Positions 8,310-17,003 of a stretch of 64,000 nt of DNA are shown here, piece by piece. Every line of letters begins with the position of its first letter. Within the stretch, counting starts at the first letter, position 1. Origin of the DNA: VXNF01 sp965116465 (GTDB taxonomy: Bacteria > Actinomycetota > Acidimicrobiia > Acidimicrobiales > CATQHL01); assembly GCA_965116465.1 (NCBI GenBank), contig OZ220687.1, forward strand, positions 2,170,001-2,234,000, given 5' to 3'. Both the position numbers and the translations under genes were made by a program. The notes under the pieces are model-generated. The model made no database searches. It saw only the letters and a list, made by a program, of their open reading frames with translations, and had not been told where the DNA came from.

Positions 8310-8809
8310 GAGCCTCGCGGTCCGGTGTTCCCCCACGCTGCCGGCGCCCCTCGCATGGCGCCGACAACGTGGCCGCGGGACGCGGCGTCGGGGAGCGGTG
8401 GGTTGGCGCCGCATGCCTCAGGCGGCCGCCCGACCGCAAACCCGCCAGCTGAGTCGGTGGGCGAGTGATGCATAGCGTAATCCATATGGAGTAGAATGAA
8501 GTGAGGAGTTCACCATTGAATCAGTGGCGAGCGGGCGCCATCAGGCGCCTGTCAGGCTCGCAGTTCGCAAGATCGCAGGGGGGTGACCCAGGCTCACCAT
8601 ACCCAACTCACCCCCCTGCACCCTCGCCGGTGACCGCCCGATCGAGAGCGACGCCGGCAGCCGAGCACGCCACCCGGTCCCGAAATCCGGTGCCCAGGAC
8701 GTGGTCGAGTGACGGTGTTCGCCGATCAGACTCGGTTAGGCTTGTGAGCGGTGAGCCAATTGGGACCTTCGGCGAGTGTTTTTCCGCATCGACTTGACGG
8801 GGTGTTGTC
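8310..8809 (+). promoter_or_regulatory. Long leader region with hairpins before the kinase gene
   Basis: 500 bp without a supported gene. TAGAAT at 8492-8497 is a good -10 box, with a weak TGCATA 17 nt upstream. Downstream, GGCGCC-ATCA-GGCGCC (8534-8549) and a perfect 11-bp stem (CAGGGGGGTGA at 8576-8586 with TCACCCCCCTG at 8608-8618, 21-nt loop) would fold in a transcript starting near 8504, giving a leader of about 300 nt before the kinase start. A regulatory leader is possible but unproven. Confidence 0.35.
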
Positions 8810-11161
8810 TTGAGTGATGACCGTCTCCGGGCGGAGAACGACACGCTGCGGGCGCGTCTGGCCGGCCTCACCGAGGCCATCCTCCGCATCAGCGGGGATC
8901 TGGATCTGGACGCCGTCCTGCAGGAGATCGTGGACAGCGCCCGATCGCTGACGGACTCCGCCTATGGCGCCATCAGCACCATGGATGATGCGGGCGAACT
9001 GCAGGACCTGCTCATCTCCGGCATGACGCAGGAGGAACTGCGGGAACTCGTCACGGTCGCCGAGGGGAAGGCCCTGCTCGACTACCTGACCGGTTTCGAG
9101 GACACTCTCAGGACCGCCGACCTCGCCGCCCATACGAGGTCGGTCGGGTTCCCCGACGGCTACCTGCCGGTCACGACGTTCCTGGGAACGCGTATCCGCG
9201 ACGGGGACAGGCACATCGGCAACATCTACATCAGCGTGAAGGAAGGCGGACTCGACTTCACCGAAGAGGACGAGGAGACCCTCGAGATGTTCGCCCGCCA
9301 GGCGGCGATGGCGATCACCAACGCGCGCCGCTACCGCGACGAGCAACTGGCCAAGGCCGATCTCGAGGCGCTGATCAACACGTCGCCGGTGGGCGTCCTG
9401 GTCTTCGACTCGCAGGCGCAGTCCGTGGTTCAGCTCAACCGGGAGGCGGCCCGCCTCGTCGCCTGCGACAGCGAACGCGACCTCGTTCTCGACCATTTCC
9501 TGCAGACGACGACCTTCCGGCGGATGGACGGGCGGGAGATTCCCCGCGAGCAGTTGCCGATGGAGCGCGCCAGGCGCACCGGCGAGACGGTGCGCGCCGA
9601 GGAGGTCGTCATCGACCGCCCGGACGGGGTGAGCGTCTCGACCCTCGTCAACGCGACGCCGATCCGCGACGACGACGGCGCGATCGTGTCGGTCGTCGTC
9701 ACGATCCAGGACATCACACCGCTGGAGGAGTTGGAGCGCCAGCGCGCCGAGTATCTCGGCATGGTCAGCCACGAGTTGAGAGGGCCGCTGACGGCGATCA
9801 AGGGATCCGCCGCCACGGTGCGAAGCGCCGCGGCACCGCTGGATCCGGCGGAGGTGCGCCAGTTCTTCCGCATCATCGAGGAGCAGGCCGACCACATGCG
9901 CGACCTGATCAACGACCTTCTCGACTGGAGCCGGATCGAGGCGGGCAACCTGTCGATGGCCATCGCACCGACCGACCTCGCGACACTCCTCGACAGGGCC
10001 CGGGACTCCTTCCTGAGCGGAGGGCACCGCAACAGCATCGCGGTCGACCTGATGCCGGATCTGCCCCGCGTCGCAGCCGATGGCCAGCGCATCGTCCAGG
10101 TCCTCCACAACCTGCTCTCCAACGCCTCCAGGAACTCGCACGATTGGTCCACGATCAGGATGGCGGTGTCGCTGGAGGGAGCAGCGGTCTCGGTCTCGGT
10201 CATCGACGAGGGTGCCGGCATCGCCGCGGACCGCCTGCAACTGCTGTTCAGCAAGTTCTCCGGCCAGGGCGGCGACGGCGGCCGGCGGATCGGCGGGCAC
10301 GGCCTCGGCCTGGCGATCAGCAAGGGCATCGTCGAGGCACACGGGGGCCGGATCTGGGCCGAGAGCGACGGCGAGGGCCACGGCGCTCGTTTCACGTTCA
10401 CCCTGCCGGTGGCCGAGGACTCCGCTGCAGCCGCGGCCCGTCCGGACGAGAGCCCCGGCGAGCCGGCGAGGGCGCCCACGAAGCTCGAGCGCATCCTCCT
10501 CGTCGACGACGACCCGCAGACCCTCAGATACGTGCGCGGCGTACTCTCCGGAGCCGGCTACGAGACGATCCTCACCGACGACCCGGACGAGGTGGAACGG
10601 CTCCTCGAGGCGGAGAAGCCCGATCTCGTCCTGCTGGACCTGGTGCTGCCCGGCACCGACGGATTCGAGCTGCTCAAGCGCATCCCGGGCGCTCGGGGAG
10701 CGCCGGTCATCTTCCTGTCGGGGCGCGGCGGCGACCAGTACATCGGCAAGGCCTTCGAGATGGGAGCCGCCGACTACGTCGTCAAGCCCTTCTCGCCCAC
10801 GGAACTCCTCGCCAGGATCAAGGCGGCCCTGCAGCGCCGCGCGGTCGCCCGGCAGACCGCGCCGTACCTGCTGGGCGATCTGGCGATCAACTACGTCGAC
10901 CGCAGCGTGACGGTGGCGGGCCGCCCGGTCCGACTCACCCCGACCGAGTACAAGCTCCTCCACGAACTCGCCGCCAACGCCGGCCGCGCCCTCAGCTACG
11001 ACCAGTTGCTGGAACGACTCTGGGGCCCGGGCTACGAGGGCGACGCACAGCGGATCCGCACGTTCGTGAAGGACCTGCGCCGCAAGCTGGGCGACGACGC
11101 CCGCAAACCCACCTACATCATCACCGCTCCCGGCGTCGGCTACCGCCTCGCAACCGAATAG
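8810..11161 (+). CDS. GAF-PAS-histidine kinase fused to an OmpR-type response regulator
   Basis: One 783-aa polypeptide carries, in order, a short coiled coil, a GAF domain (about 15-165), a PAS domain (180-300), a HisKA dimerisation domain with SHELRGPLT (phospho-acceptor His321), an HATPase_c domain (N, G1 and G2 boxes to about 540), a REC receiver (phospho-acceptor Asp610 in LLDLVLPGTDG, Lys in VVKPFS) and a winged-helix DNA-binding domain (about 690-783, ending GVGYRLATE). The usual partner pair is thus one protein, with no membrane segment, so it senses something in the cytoplasm. Start is TTG at 8810; a GGGGTG stretch lies about 8 nt before it. The direct target genes are unknown; the secreted-protein genes downstream are candidates. 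Confidence 0.9.
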   Translation: MSDDRLRAENDTLRARLAGLTEAILRISGDLDLDAVLQEIVDSARSLTDSAYGAISTMDDAGELQDLLISGMTQEELRELVTVAEGKALLDYLTGFEDTLRTADLAAHTRSVGFPDGYLPVTTFLGTRIRDGDRHIGNIYISVKEGGLDFTEEDEETLEMFARQAAMAITNARRYRDEQLAKADLEALINTSPVGVLVFDSQAQSVVQLNREAARLVACDSERDLVLDHFLQTTTFRRMDGREIPREQLPMERARRTGETVRAEEVVIDRPDGVSVSTLVNATPIRDDDGAIVSVVVTIQDITPLEELERQRAEYLGMVSHELRGPLTAIKGSAATVRSAAAPLDPAEVRQFFRIIEEQADHMRDLINDLLDWSRIEAGNLSMAIAPTDLATLLDRARDSFLSGGHRNSIAVDLMPDLPRVAADGQRIVQVLHNLLSNASRNSHDWSTIRMAVSLEGAAVSVSVIDEGAGIAADRLQLLFSKFSGQGGDGGRRIGGHGLGLAISKGIVEAHGGRIWAESDGEGHGARFTFTLPVAEDSAAAAARPDESPGEPARAPTKLERILLVDDDPQTLRYVRGVLSGAGYETILTDDPDEVERLLEAEKPDLVLLDLVLPGTDGFELLKRIPGARGAPVIFLSGRGGDQYIGKAFEMGAADYVVKPFSPTELLARIKAALQRRAVARQTAPYLLGDLAINYVDRSVTVAGRPVRLTPTEYKLLHELAANAGRALSYDQLLERLWGPGYEGDAQRIRTFVKDLRRKLGDDARKPTYIITAPGVGYRLATE

Positions 11162-11400
11162 CGGACCGCCGGGCAGCCCCCGGACAGCCCAACTCTCACG
11201 TGTGAATGCCCCGTTGAGTTGATGCCCCGGCGTTGTAGCCGATCCCGGCCCCTCAACAGATCGACGACCCGTGCACTTTGGTGCAGGATCGCATCGGATA
11301 TAGGGAATCCGCAATCATGTGCTGACCCGGACTGTGCCATGCCGGCTCATGATGTGTGGTCTCGTCGGCGTTAATCCCCCAACATAGAGCTTTCTACATA

Positions 11401-11406
11401 TACAGT
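11401..11406 (+). promoter_or_regulatory. -10 box for a leaderless start
   Basis: TACAGT fits TANNNT and lies 7 nt before the GTG at 11414; an overlapping TACATA (11395-11400) is an alternative. The surrounding 11370-11406 stretch is AT-rich for this genome. No good -35 box is seen. Confidence 0.35.
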
Positions 11407-11413
11407 CGCCGGT

Positions 11414-11593
11414 GTGGGTGTCCTCGAGCGCATTCCTGCTGGTGGCGTTCCGCCTTGGTGGCTGGAACGGATCGGCCGGCCCGAGACCGCCCGAGTCCGA
11501 AGGGTGGGGCGGCGCTTCGCCGCTGCGCCCGACGCTGCAACGGCACCGGAGGTTCCGCAGATTCCGCAACCGTGGCCTGTGATCGTCGCCTGA
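11414..11593 (+). CDS. Small proline-rich ORF upstream of the calx-beta protein
   Basis: The 59-codon ORF starts at GTG and ends at TGA 11591-11593, just before the next gene. It encodes a basic, Pro-rich peptide (MGVLERIPAGG at the start, PQIPQPWPVIVA at the end) with no signal peptide. Support comes from the high GC at third codon positions and the -10 box 7 nt upstream. It could be a leader peptide or an independent small protein. No family is recognised. Confidence 0.35.
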   Translation: MGVLERIPAGGVPPWWLERIGRPETARVRRVGRRFAAAPDAATAPEVPQIPQPWPVIVA

Positions 11594-11624
11594 CTTGATC
11601 GGCGCGGCGGCTTCCTCGCTCACG

Positions 11625-13442
11625 ATGCGGCGCTCCGTCGGCGTCGCCGGTCTCATCGTGCTCGCCGGCACGCTCCTGGTCACCGTCGGCGTCGCCGCGC
11701 AACAGGATCTGCCCGAGCTGAGCATCAGCCCCAAGAGCGTGGTGGTGAGCGAGGACACCGCGCGCGGGAAGGTCACCTTCATCGCGCGGCTCAACAGGAC
11801 GACCAACGAGGATGTGACGTTCCGGTACGAGTTGGCCGGTGACAGCGGGGCGGAGCACCAGGCGCGGTCGGGTGAGGACTTCGCCTATGCGGGCGGCAAC
11901 CCGGCGCGGGTCACCATCGCGGCCGGGCAGCGGAGCGCCACGATCGACGTGCAGATCATCGACGACGCCCTCGACGAGCCCGACGAGGGATTCGTCCTCC
12001 TACCGAACAGCCTGACGAACGCCGAGTTGAGCGACGGCATCGCCCACTACGACGAGAACGACGTCCTGCTGGGGCACTGGGTCGCCGGGACGATCCAAGA
12101 CGACGACGAGCCGCCCGCCCCCGTCACCGTCAGCACGCCCAGCGCCGCCGAGAGTGCCGGCCGGTTGACGTTCGAGGTGGGGCTCACCGGGCAGGGAAGT
12201 GACACGGTCACCCTGACCTACGAGACGGTCGACGGCACCGCCACGGCGCCCGGCGACTACAGCTCCGCCAGCGGCACGCTGACGTTCGCGCCGGGGGACC
12301 CGCCGAAACCGGTGACGATCCAGCTCGAACGCGACGGTCTGGACGAGTCCGATGAGAACTTCGATCTGGTGGTGAAGAGTGCGGACGGGTCCGTCGAGCT
12401 GGGCAGGGGGACGGGCACGATCCTCGACGGCGACGGCGCCCCCCGGTTGCGGGTGAACGACGTCCTTGCCAGGGAGAATTCCCGGAGCGCGAGGTTCACC
12501 GTGACCCTGGAGCCGGTCAGCAGCGCCACCGTCACCGTGGACTACGAGACCGTGGACGGCACCGCCACCGCCGGCGACGACTACATCGCCACGAGCGGAA
12601 CACTGACGTTCGCCCCCAGCGACAGCACCAGGACCGTCGACGTGGTCCTCGTCAGCGACTCGGTCGCCGAGGAGGACGAGACGTTCACGCTGGTGCTGAG
12701 CAAGCCGAGGCCGTCGACCGTCGAACTCGATGACGGCACCGGTCAGGCCACGATCACCGAGCGCAGCATCGGTCCCCGCAGGGGCGGTCCCATTGGCGGC
12801 GACGGCGACGGCGAGCGGGTGATCATCCAGCCGGCCCTCGCCCCGAGGATCGGGGGGTTCCTCGAGGACGTCGTGCTCGTGCTCGACCAGCCGCCGACGG
12901 AGGTGGATCTGGCGAGCCGGCTGGTGGGAACCATCGACAGCTATCGCGCCCTCGTCGCCGACCCCCGAATCGTCACCGCCGTGGTGTCCGGCTCCGGCCT
13001 GGCGCTGATCCCGGTGGCCCCGGGGGTCACCACCGTGTCGGTCAGCGCCACCAACAGCAGGGGCTCGGTGTTCCAGTCGTTCCGCGTCACGGTCATCGAA
13101 CGCGTCACGGTCATCGGGGGCGCCGCCCCACAGATCCTGGCGTTCCTGCGTGACCGGGTACTGACCGTCGGCGACCCGCCGACGGTGCTGGACCTCGCGC
13201 CGATCTTCGGGGGCGCGGTCAACTCCTACCTCACGATCGCGGGTGATCCCCAGTTGGTGGAGGTGTTCATCAACGGGTCGAACCTCTCTCTGACCGGTCT
13301 GGCACCGGGTGTGACGACGCTGTCGGTCGCCGCAACGGGCCACGGCGGCGTGAGCCTGCAGACCTTCCGGGCCACCGTCCGGGCCACGCCCGCGCCGGGC
13401 GCGCCGCCGCCCGGTCCGCGGCAGGAGTTCCCCACCCACTGA
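11625..13442 (+). CDS. Secreted calx-beta repeat protein
   Basis: The ATG at 11625 is preferred over an in-frame TTG at 11595 because it places a clean signal peptide (RRSVGVAGLIVLAGTLL) at the N-terminus; this gives 605 aa. Three calx-beta modules follow, recognisable by (Y)ETVDGTATAxxDY, SGTLTFAPxD and a closing DEDETF strand, with acidic Ca2+-site loops. After a Gly-rich linker come two C-terminal repeats of about 85 residues (PPTEVDLASRLVG and PPTVLDLAPIFGG), each ending APGVTTxSVxAT. Such proteins are extracellular and usually bind Ca2+. No membrane anchor or sorting motif is seen at the C-terminus. It lies 53 nt before the larger protein at 13496, probably in the same transcript. Confidence 0.8.
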   Translation: MRRSVGVAGLIVLAGTLLVTVGVAAQQDLPELSISPKSVVVSEDTARGKVTFIARLNRTTNEDVTFRYELAGDSGAEHQARSGEDFAYAGGNPARVTIAAGQRSATIDVQIIDDALDEPDEGFVLLPNSLTNAELSDGIAHYDENDVLLGHWVAGTIQDDDEPPAPVTVSTPSAAESAGRLTFEVGLTGQGSDTVTLTYETVDGTATAPGDYSSASGTLTFAPGDPPKPVTIQLERDGLDESDENFDLVVKSADGSVELGRGTGTILDGDGAPRLRVNDVLARENSRSARFTVTLEPVSSATVTVDYETVDGTATAGDDYIATSGTLTFAPSDSTRTVDVVLVSDSVAEEDETFTLVLSKPRPSTVELDDGTGQATITERSIGPRRGGPIGGDGDGERVIIQPALAPRIGGFLEDVVLVLDQPPTEVDLASRLVGTIDSYRALVADPRIVTAVVSGSGLALIPVAPGVTTVSVSATNSRGSVFQSFRVTVIERVTVIGGAAPQILAFLRDRVLTVGDPPTVLDLAPIFGGAVNSYLTIAGDPQLVEVFINGSNLSLTGLAPGVTTLSVAATGHGGVSLQTFRATVRATPAPGAPPPGPRQEFPTH

Positions 13443-13495
13443 GTTGCATAGGCAAGCTCCCGGCTGCCGTTCGGTGCCGTGCGACATTCGGTCTG

Positions 13496-16363
13496 TTGAT
13501 CGCGGCGGCCATGATCCTGTGCTCGCCGGGTTCGGTACTGCCGCAGAATCCGACGCCCGTCTTCGATGCCGGCGCCGAATACCGGATCCTCACCCGCTAC
13601 GGCTCGCCGACGGAGATCGAGTTGGCCGACTATCTGGCGGCGGGGGTGACCGGGATCACGTTCAGCTTGAAGTCCTGCGACGGTTCGCGGGCCGACTACT
13701 ACGACAGCGCCACGGTCGCGAGCGGCAGGTTGGAACTCACCTCCAACACGTTGGGCCACGTCCACGGGACCAACACCCGAACCGAGACGGTGTGCACCGT
13801 CACCGGAACCCGCACCGACACGACCGCCGAGGACCGGGAGTTCAGCTTCTACACCGTCTCGGACCGCGTCCCGCCCGGCCTGCAGCCGGATGATCTGGCG
13901 GCGACCGGGGTGCGGGCCACCGCGGTGGACGTCCGGATCGACACGAGCGGCTCGGCGTCCAAGGCCGTCCGGCTGGCGTGGCGAGAGAGCGGCGGCCGCC
14001 CGACCTTCCGGGTCGCATCGGGCGTGGAGAGCGACACCACCATGACGATCCCGGATCTCGAACCGGAGACGACCTACGAGATCCGCGCCTATCTGATGAC
14101 CTCCCAGGCCTTCGATCTGTACCGTGCCGGGAACGAGGGTTCACCGGGAACTCTGATTCCCGAGGGAAACCCCGACGCGAAGTGGATCAGCAACCTGTCC
14201 GGCGGCGGCCTCGGGAAGGGCCGGAGCATCACGGTCACCACGCCGGCCGCTGAGATCCGCCTGGTCACGGTGTTCTACGACCCCACGTCGTACACGGTGG
14301 CCGAGGGTGACACGACGACGGTGACCGTCAAGCTCAGCGCCGCACCCGGACGGTCGCTGACCATCCCGCTCACCCACCGCGGCACCAACGGCGCCACGAG
14401 CGACGACTACGGCGTCCCCGACCCGTTCCAGGTCACCTTCGGCGCCACCGAGACCCAGAAGACCTTCACGTTCAGTGCCGCCGCCGACGACGTCGACGAC
14501 GACGGCGAGACCGTCGATCTCGGCTTCGGTACCCTCCCGCCGGGTGTCAACGCCGGCGCCACCGCGACGGTCACCATCGTTGACGACGACGACCCCGTCG
14601 TCACCGTGTTCTACGACCCCACGACCTACACCGTGCCCGAGGGCAGCGCCACCACGGTGACGGTCAAGCTGAGTGCCGCCCCCGAGCGCAGGCTGGTCAT
14701 AGACCTCACCCACACGCCGATCGGAACGACGACGACCGCGGACTATTCGGGCGTCCCGGCCGCCGTCACCTTCGGCGCCACCGAGACGGCACGGACGTTC
14801 ACGTTCGTGGCCACCGCCGACGACGTCGACGACGACGGCGAGACCGTCGATCTCGGTTTCGGCACGCTCCCGCCGGGCGTGGTCGCCGGCGCCACCGCGA
14901 CGGTCACCATCGTCGACGACGATGATCCCGAGATCACCGTGTTCTACGACCCGACCGCCTACACCGTCGCCGAGGGCGCCACCACGACGGTGACGGTGAA
15001 GCTCAGCGCCGCCCCCGAGCGGGAACTCACCGTCCCGCTCACGCACCGCGGCACCAACGGCGCCACGAGCGACGACTACAGCGTCCCCGACCCGTTCCAG
15101 GTCACCTTCGCCGCCGCCGAAACGCAGAAGACCTTCACCTTCGGTGCCGCCGCCGACGACGTCGACGACGACGGCGAGACCGTCGATCTCGGCTTCGGTA
15201 CCCTCCCGCCGGGTGTCAACGCCGGCGCCACCGCGACGGTCACCATCGTGGACGACGATGACCCCACGATCACCGTGTTCTACGACCCGACCGCCTACAC
15301 CGTCGCCGAGGGCGCCACCACGACGGTGACGGTGAAGCTCAGCGCCGCTCCCGAACGCCAACTCACCGTCCCGCTCACGCACCGCGGCACCAACGGCGCC
15401 ACGAGCGACGACTACAGCGTTCCCGACCCGTTCCAGGTCACCTTCGCCGCCACCGGGACGGTGCGCACGTTCACCTTCGTGGCGATCAGCGACGACGTCG
15501 ACGACAGCGGCGAGACCGTCGATCTCGGCTTCGGCCCCCTGCCACCTGGTGTGGTCGCGGGCGCCACGGCCGGCGTCACCATCACCGACCAACCCGAGCC
15601 CTCCCCGCCGCCACCCGATCCGCCGCGTCCGCGGCCGCGTCCGCGGACGATCACGGTGACGGTGTCGTACGGCTCACCGACGTACACCGTGACCGAGGGC
15701 GAGACGGTCACGGTGACCGTCGTCCTCAGCGACGCGCCGGGGCGCAGGGTGGTCATCCCGCTGACGGAGAGCCCGGGCGACGGGGCGACCCGTGACGACT
15801 ACTCCGGCGTCCCGGCGAGCGTTCCCTTCGGCTCCGGCGAGACGGTACGCACCTTCGTCGTGGCGGCCACCGACGACGACGTCGACGACGACGGCGAGAC
15901 CGTGACCCTCGGCTTCGGAAAGCTGCCGCCCGGCGTGGTGCTCGGCACGCCGCCGACGGCCGTGGTGACCATTCGCGACCAGCCGGACGACGCCCTCGGG
16001 ACGGAGGATGTCGGCATGGCCGAGACGGTCATCTCGTTGACGATCCTCGAGTGCCTGTCGGGCCGCTACGCCGTCGCGCTGCCGTCCCGCCCCGACGGGC
16101 CGGTCACCGTGACGCTCGAGGTAATCGGTGACGGGGACGTGACGGTGGACAAGCCGTGGTTGATGTTCACGCCGGGCGACTGGAACTTCCCGCAGACGGT
16201 GACGGTTCACGCCTCCGAGGACGCCGACCGGAGGGACGACCTTGCGATAGTCGAGCACACGGTGAGCGGAGCCGGCCTCGCGTCGATCCGGGTGGACGAT
16301 GCGCTGATCACCGTGATCGACCGCGTCTGCCACCGGCCGCCGCCGGACGTCCCGACCGGATAG
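13496..16363 (+). CDS. Large secreted protein with fibronectin-like and tandem calx-beta domains
   Basis: The 955-aa protein starts at TTG 13496 with a short signal-like segment (MIAAAMILCSPGSVLPQ). The frame stays open upstream but offers only CTG/ATA there, so the true start is uncertain and may include more of a signal peptide. Residues about 120-250 resemble a fibronectin type III module (PDLEPETTYEIRAYL). Then come four nearly identical calx-beta units of 111-112 residues (each VFYDPTxYTVxEG to TVTIVDDDD), a Pro/Arg linker (RPRPRPR), a fifth diverged unit, and a distinct C-terminal domain with two cysteines. The design suits a long, stiff, Ca2+-binding surface or matrix protein. It ends 19 nt from the convergent TIR-like gene. 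Confidence 0.8.
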   Translation: MIAAAMILCSPGSVLPQNPTPVFDAGAEYRILTRYGSPTEIELADYLAAGVTGITFSLKSCDGSRADYYDSATVASGRLELTSNTLGHVHGTNTRTETVCTVTGTRTDTTAEDREFSFYTVSDRVPPGLQPDDLAATGVRATAVDVRIDTSGSASKAVRLAWRESGGRPTFRVASGVESDTTMTIPDLEPETTYEIRAYLMTSQAFDLYRAGNEGSPGTLIPEGNPDAKWISNLSGGGLGKGRSITVTTPAAEIRLVTVFYDPTSYTVAEGDTTTVTVKLSAAPGRSLTIPLTHRGTNGATSDDYGVPDPFQVTFGATETQKTFTFSAAADDVDDDGETVDLGFGTLPPGVNAGATATVTIVDDDDPVVTVFYDPTTYTVPEGSATTVTVKLSAAPERRLVIDLTHTPIGTTTTADYSGVPAAVTFGATETARTFTFVATADDVDDDGETVDLGFGTLPPGVVAGATATVTIVDDDDPEITVFYDPTAYTVAEGATTTVTVKLSAAPERELTVPLTHRGTNGATSDDYSVPDPFQVTFAAAETQKTFTFGAAADDVDDDGETVDLGFGTLPPGVNAGATATVTIVDDDDPTITVFYDPTAYTVAEGATTTVTVKLSAAPERQLTVPLTHRGTNGATSDDYSVPDPFQVTFAATGTVRTFTFVAISDDVDDSGETVDLGFGPLPPGVVAGATAGVTITDQPEPSPPPPDPPRPRPRPRTITVTVSYGSPTYTVTEGETVTVTVVLSDAPGRRVVIPLTESPGDGATRDDYSGVPASVPFGSGETVRTFVVAATDDDVDDDGETVTLGFGKLPPGVVLGTPPTAVVTIRDQPDDALGTEDVGMAETVISLTILECLSGRYAVALPSRPDGPVTVTLEVIGDGDVTVDKPWLMFTPGDWNFPQTVTVHASEDADRRDDLAIVEHTVSGAGLASIRVDDALITVIDRVCHRPPPDVPTG
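14264..15604 (+). repeat. Tandem 333-336-bp coding repeats (four units)
   Basis: Units begin at 14264, 14600, 14933 and 15269, each encoding one calx-beta module. DNA identity between units is high even at silent positions, which points to recent duplication or gene conversion. A fifth, diverged unit lies at about 15653-15990 after a proline-rich linker. Confidence 0.85.
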
Positions 16364-16382
16364 CCCGGCCGCTCCGGCGCGG

Positions 16383-16976
16383 TCAGGGCGAGTCCGACCT
16401 CCGGAGGGGGCGGGCGTTGTTGACCTCGGCGCCGCCATTCGACCGGGAGGCGTGCGCCCGGTCCAGCTTGGCGCGGAAGGATTCCCGGGAGGTCGGGTAG
16501 CTCTCGTAGACCACCGACGACCTCTCGTCGTCCGGGCCGAAGAAGTTGTCCCGGATCCGCTCGGGCAGGATCGCCTGGTTCCGCATCGAGGGCAGCGGCA
16601 TGGCGAGAATCCCGTTGCGTTCCTGAACCGGCCCGTCCGGGAGCGACGCGGCTATCTCCCAGTCGACGAACATCGTGTGCCAGGTCTCCCTGCCCAGCAG
16701 CACGATCGTCACCGTCGAGTCGCCGAGATTCTCGGCCCGGATGCGGCTCTTGATGTAGTGCTCGTCGAGGCTCCCGACGAAGCGGTCCTGGGGCGTCACG
16801 CCGATGCAGCGGGGCACGAACTCGTCGCCGAACTGCCGGATGAACGACTCCACCTCGCTGAAGTCGGCGTCGTGGTACGACACGAAGCAGGTGAATCTCG
16901 AGGGGTCGTACCGCGTTGTCGAGACCAGGTCGGCCGTGCGCTGCATGAGCACGGCGAGGTTCCTCGGCTTGATCAC
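16383..16976 (-). CDS. TIR-like (ThsB/MTH538, DUF1863-type) protein
   Basis: The 197-aa protein has the core of the MTH538 TIR-like family (PF08937): the opening strand FVSYHDAD at residues 31-38, a middle HYIKSRIR segment, and VTIVLLGRETW followed by VDWEIAASL (about 88-110). The C-terminal 60 residues are polar and not typical of the domain. Family members include ThsB, the Thoeris sensor that makes a cyclic ADP-ribose-type signal on phage infection; no ThsA-like effector is seen here. The GTG start at 16976 has GGAG about 8 nt upstream. It lies 27 nt downstream of the ammonium transporter on the same strand, and may be co-transcribed with it. Confidence 0.75.
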   Translation of the reverse strand: MIKPRNLAVLMQRTADLVSTTRYDPSRFTCFVSYHDADFSEVESFIRQFGDEFVPRCIGVTPQDRFVGSLDEHYIKSRIRAENLGDSTVTIVLLGRETWHTMFVDWEIAASLPDGPVQERNGILAMPLPSMRNQAILPERIRDNFFGPDDERSSVVYESYPTSRESFRAKLDRAHASRSNGGAEVNNARPLRRSDSP

Positions 16977-17003
16977 GAAGATTCTCCGGCGAGACGCCGC
17001 CGA

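Noticed and set aside
8501..8797. 98-codon plus-strand ORF before the kinase
   Set aside because: Low-complexity product, GTG only 3 nt after the best -10 box, and it contains the large hairpin; read as a leader instead.
8726..11314. 862-codon open frame on the minus strand
   Set aside because: Shadow of the kinase/regulator gene caused by high GC; the plus frame has clear domains and the minus product has none.
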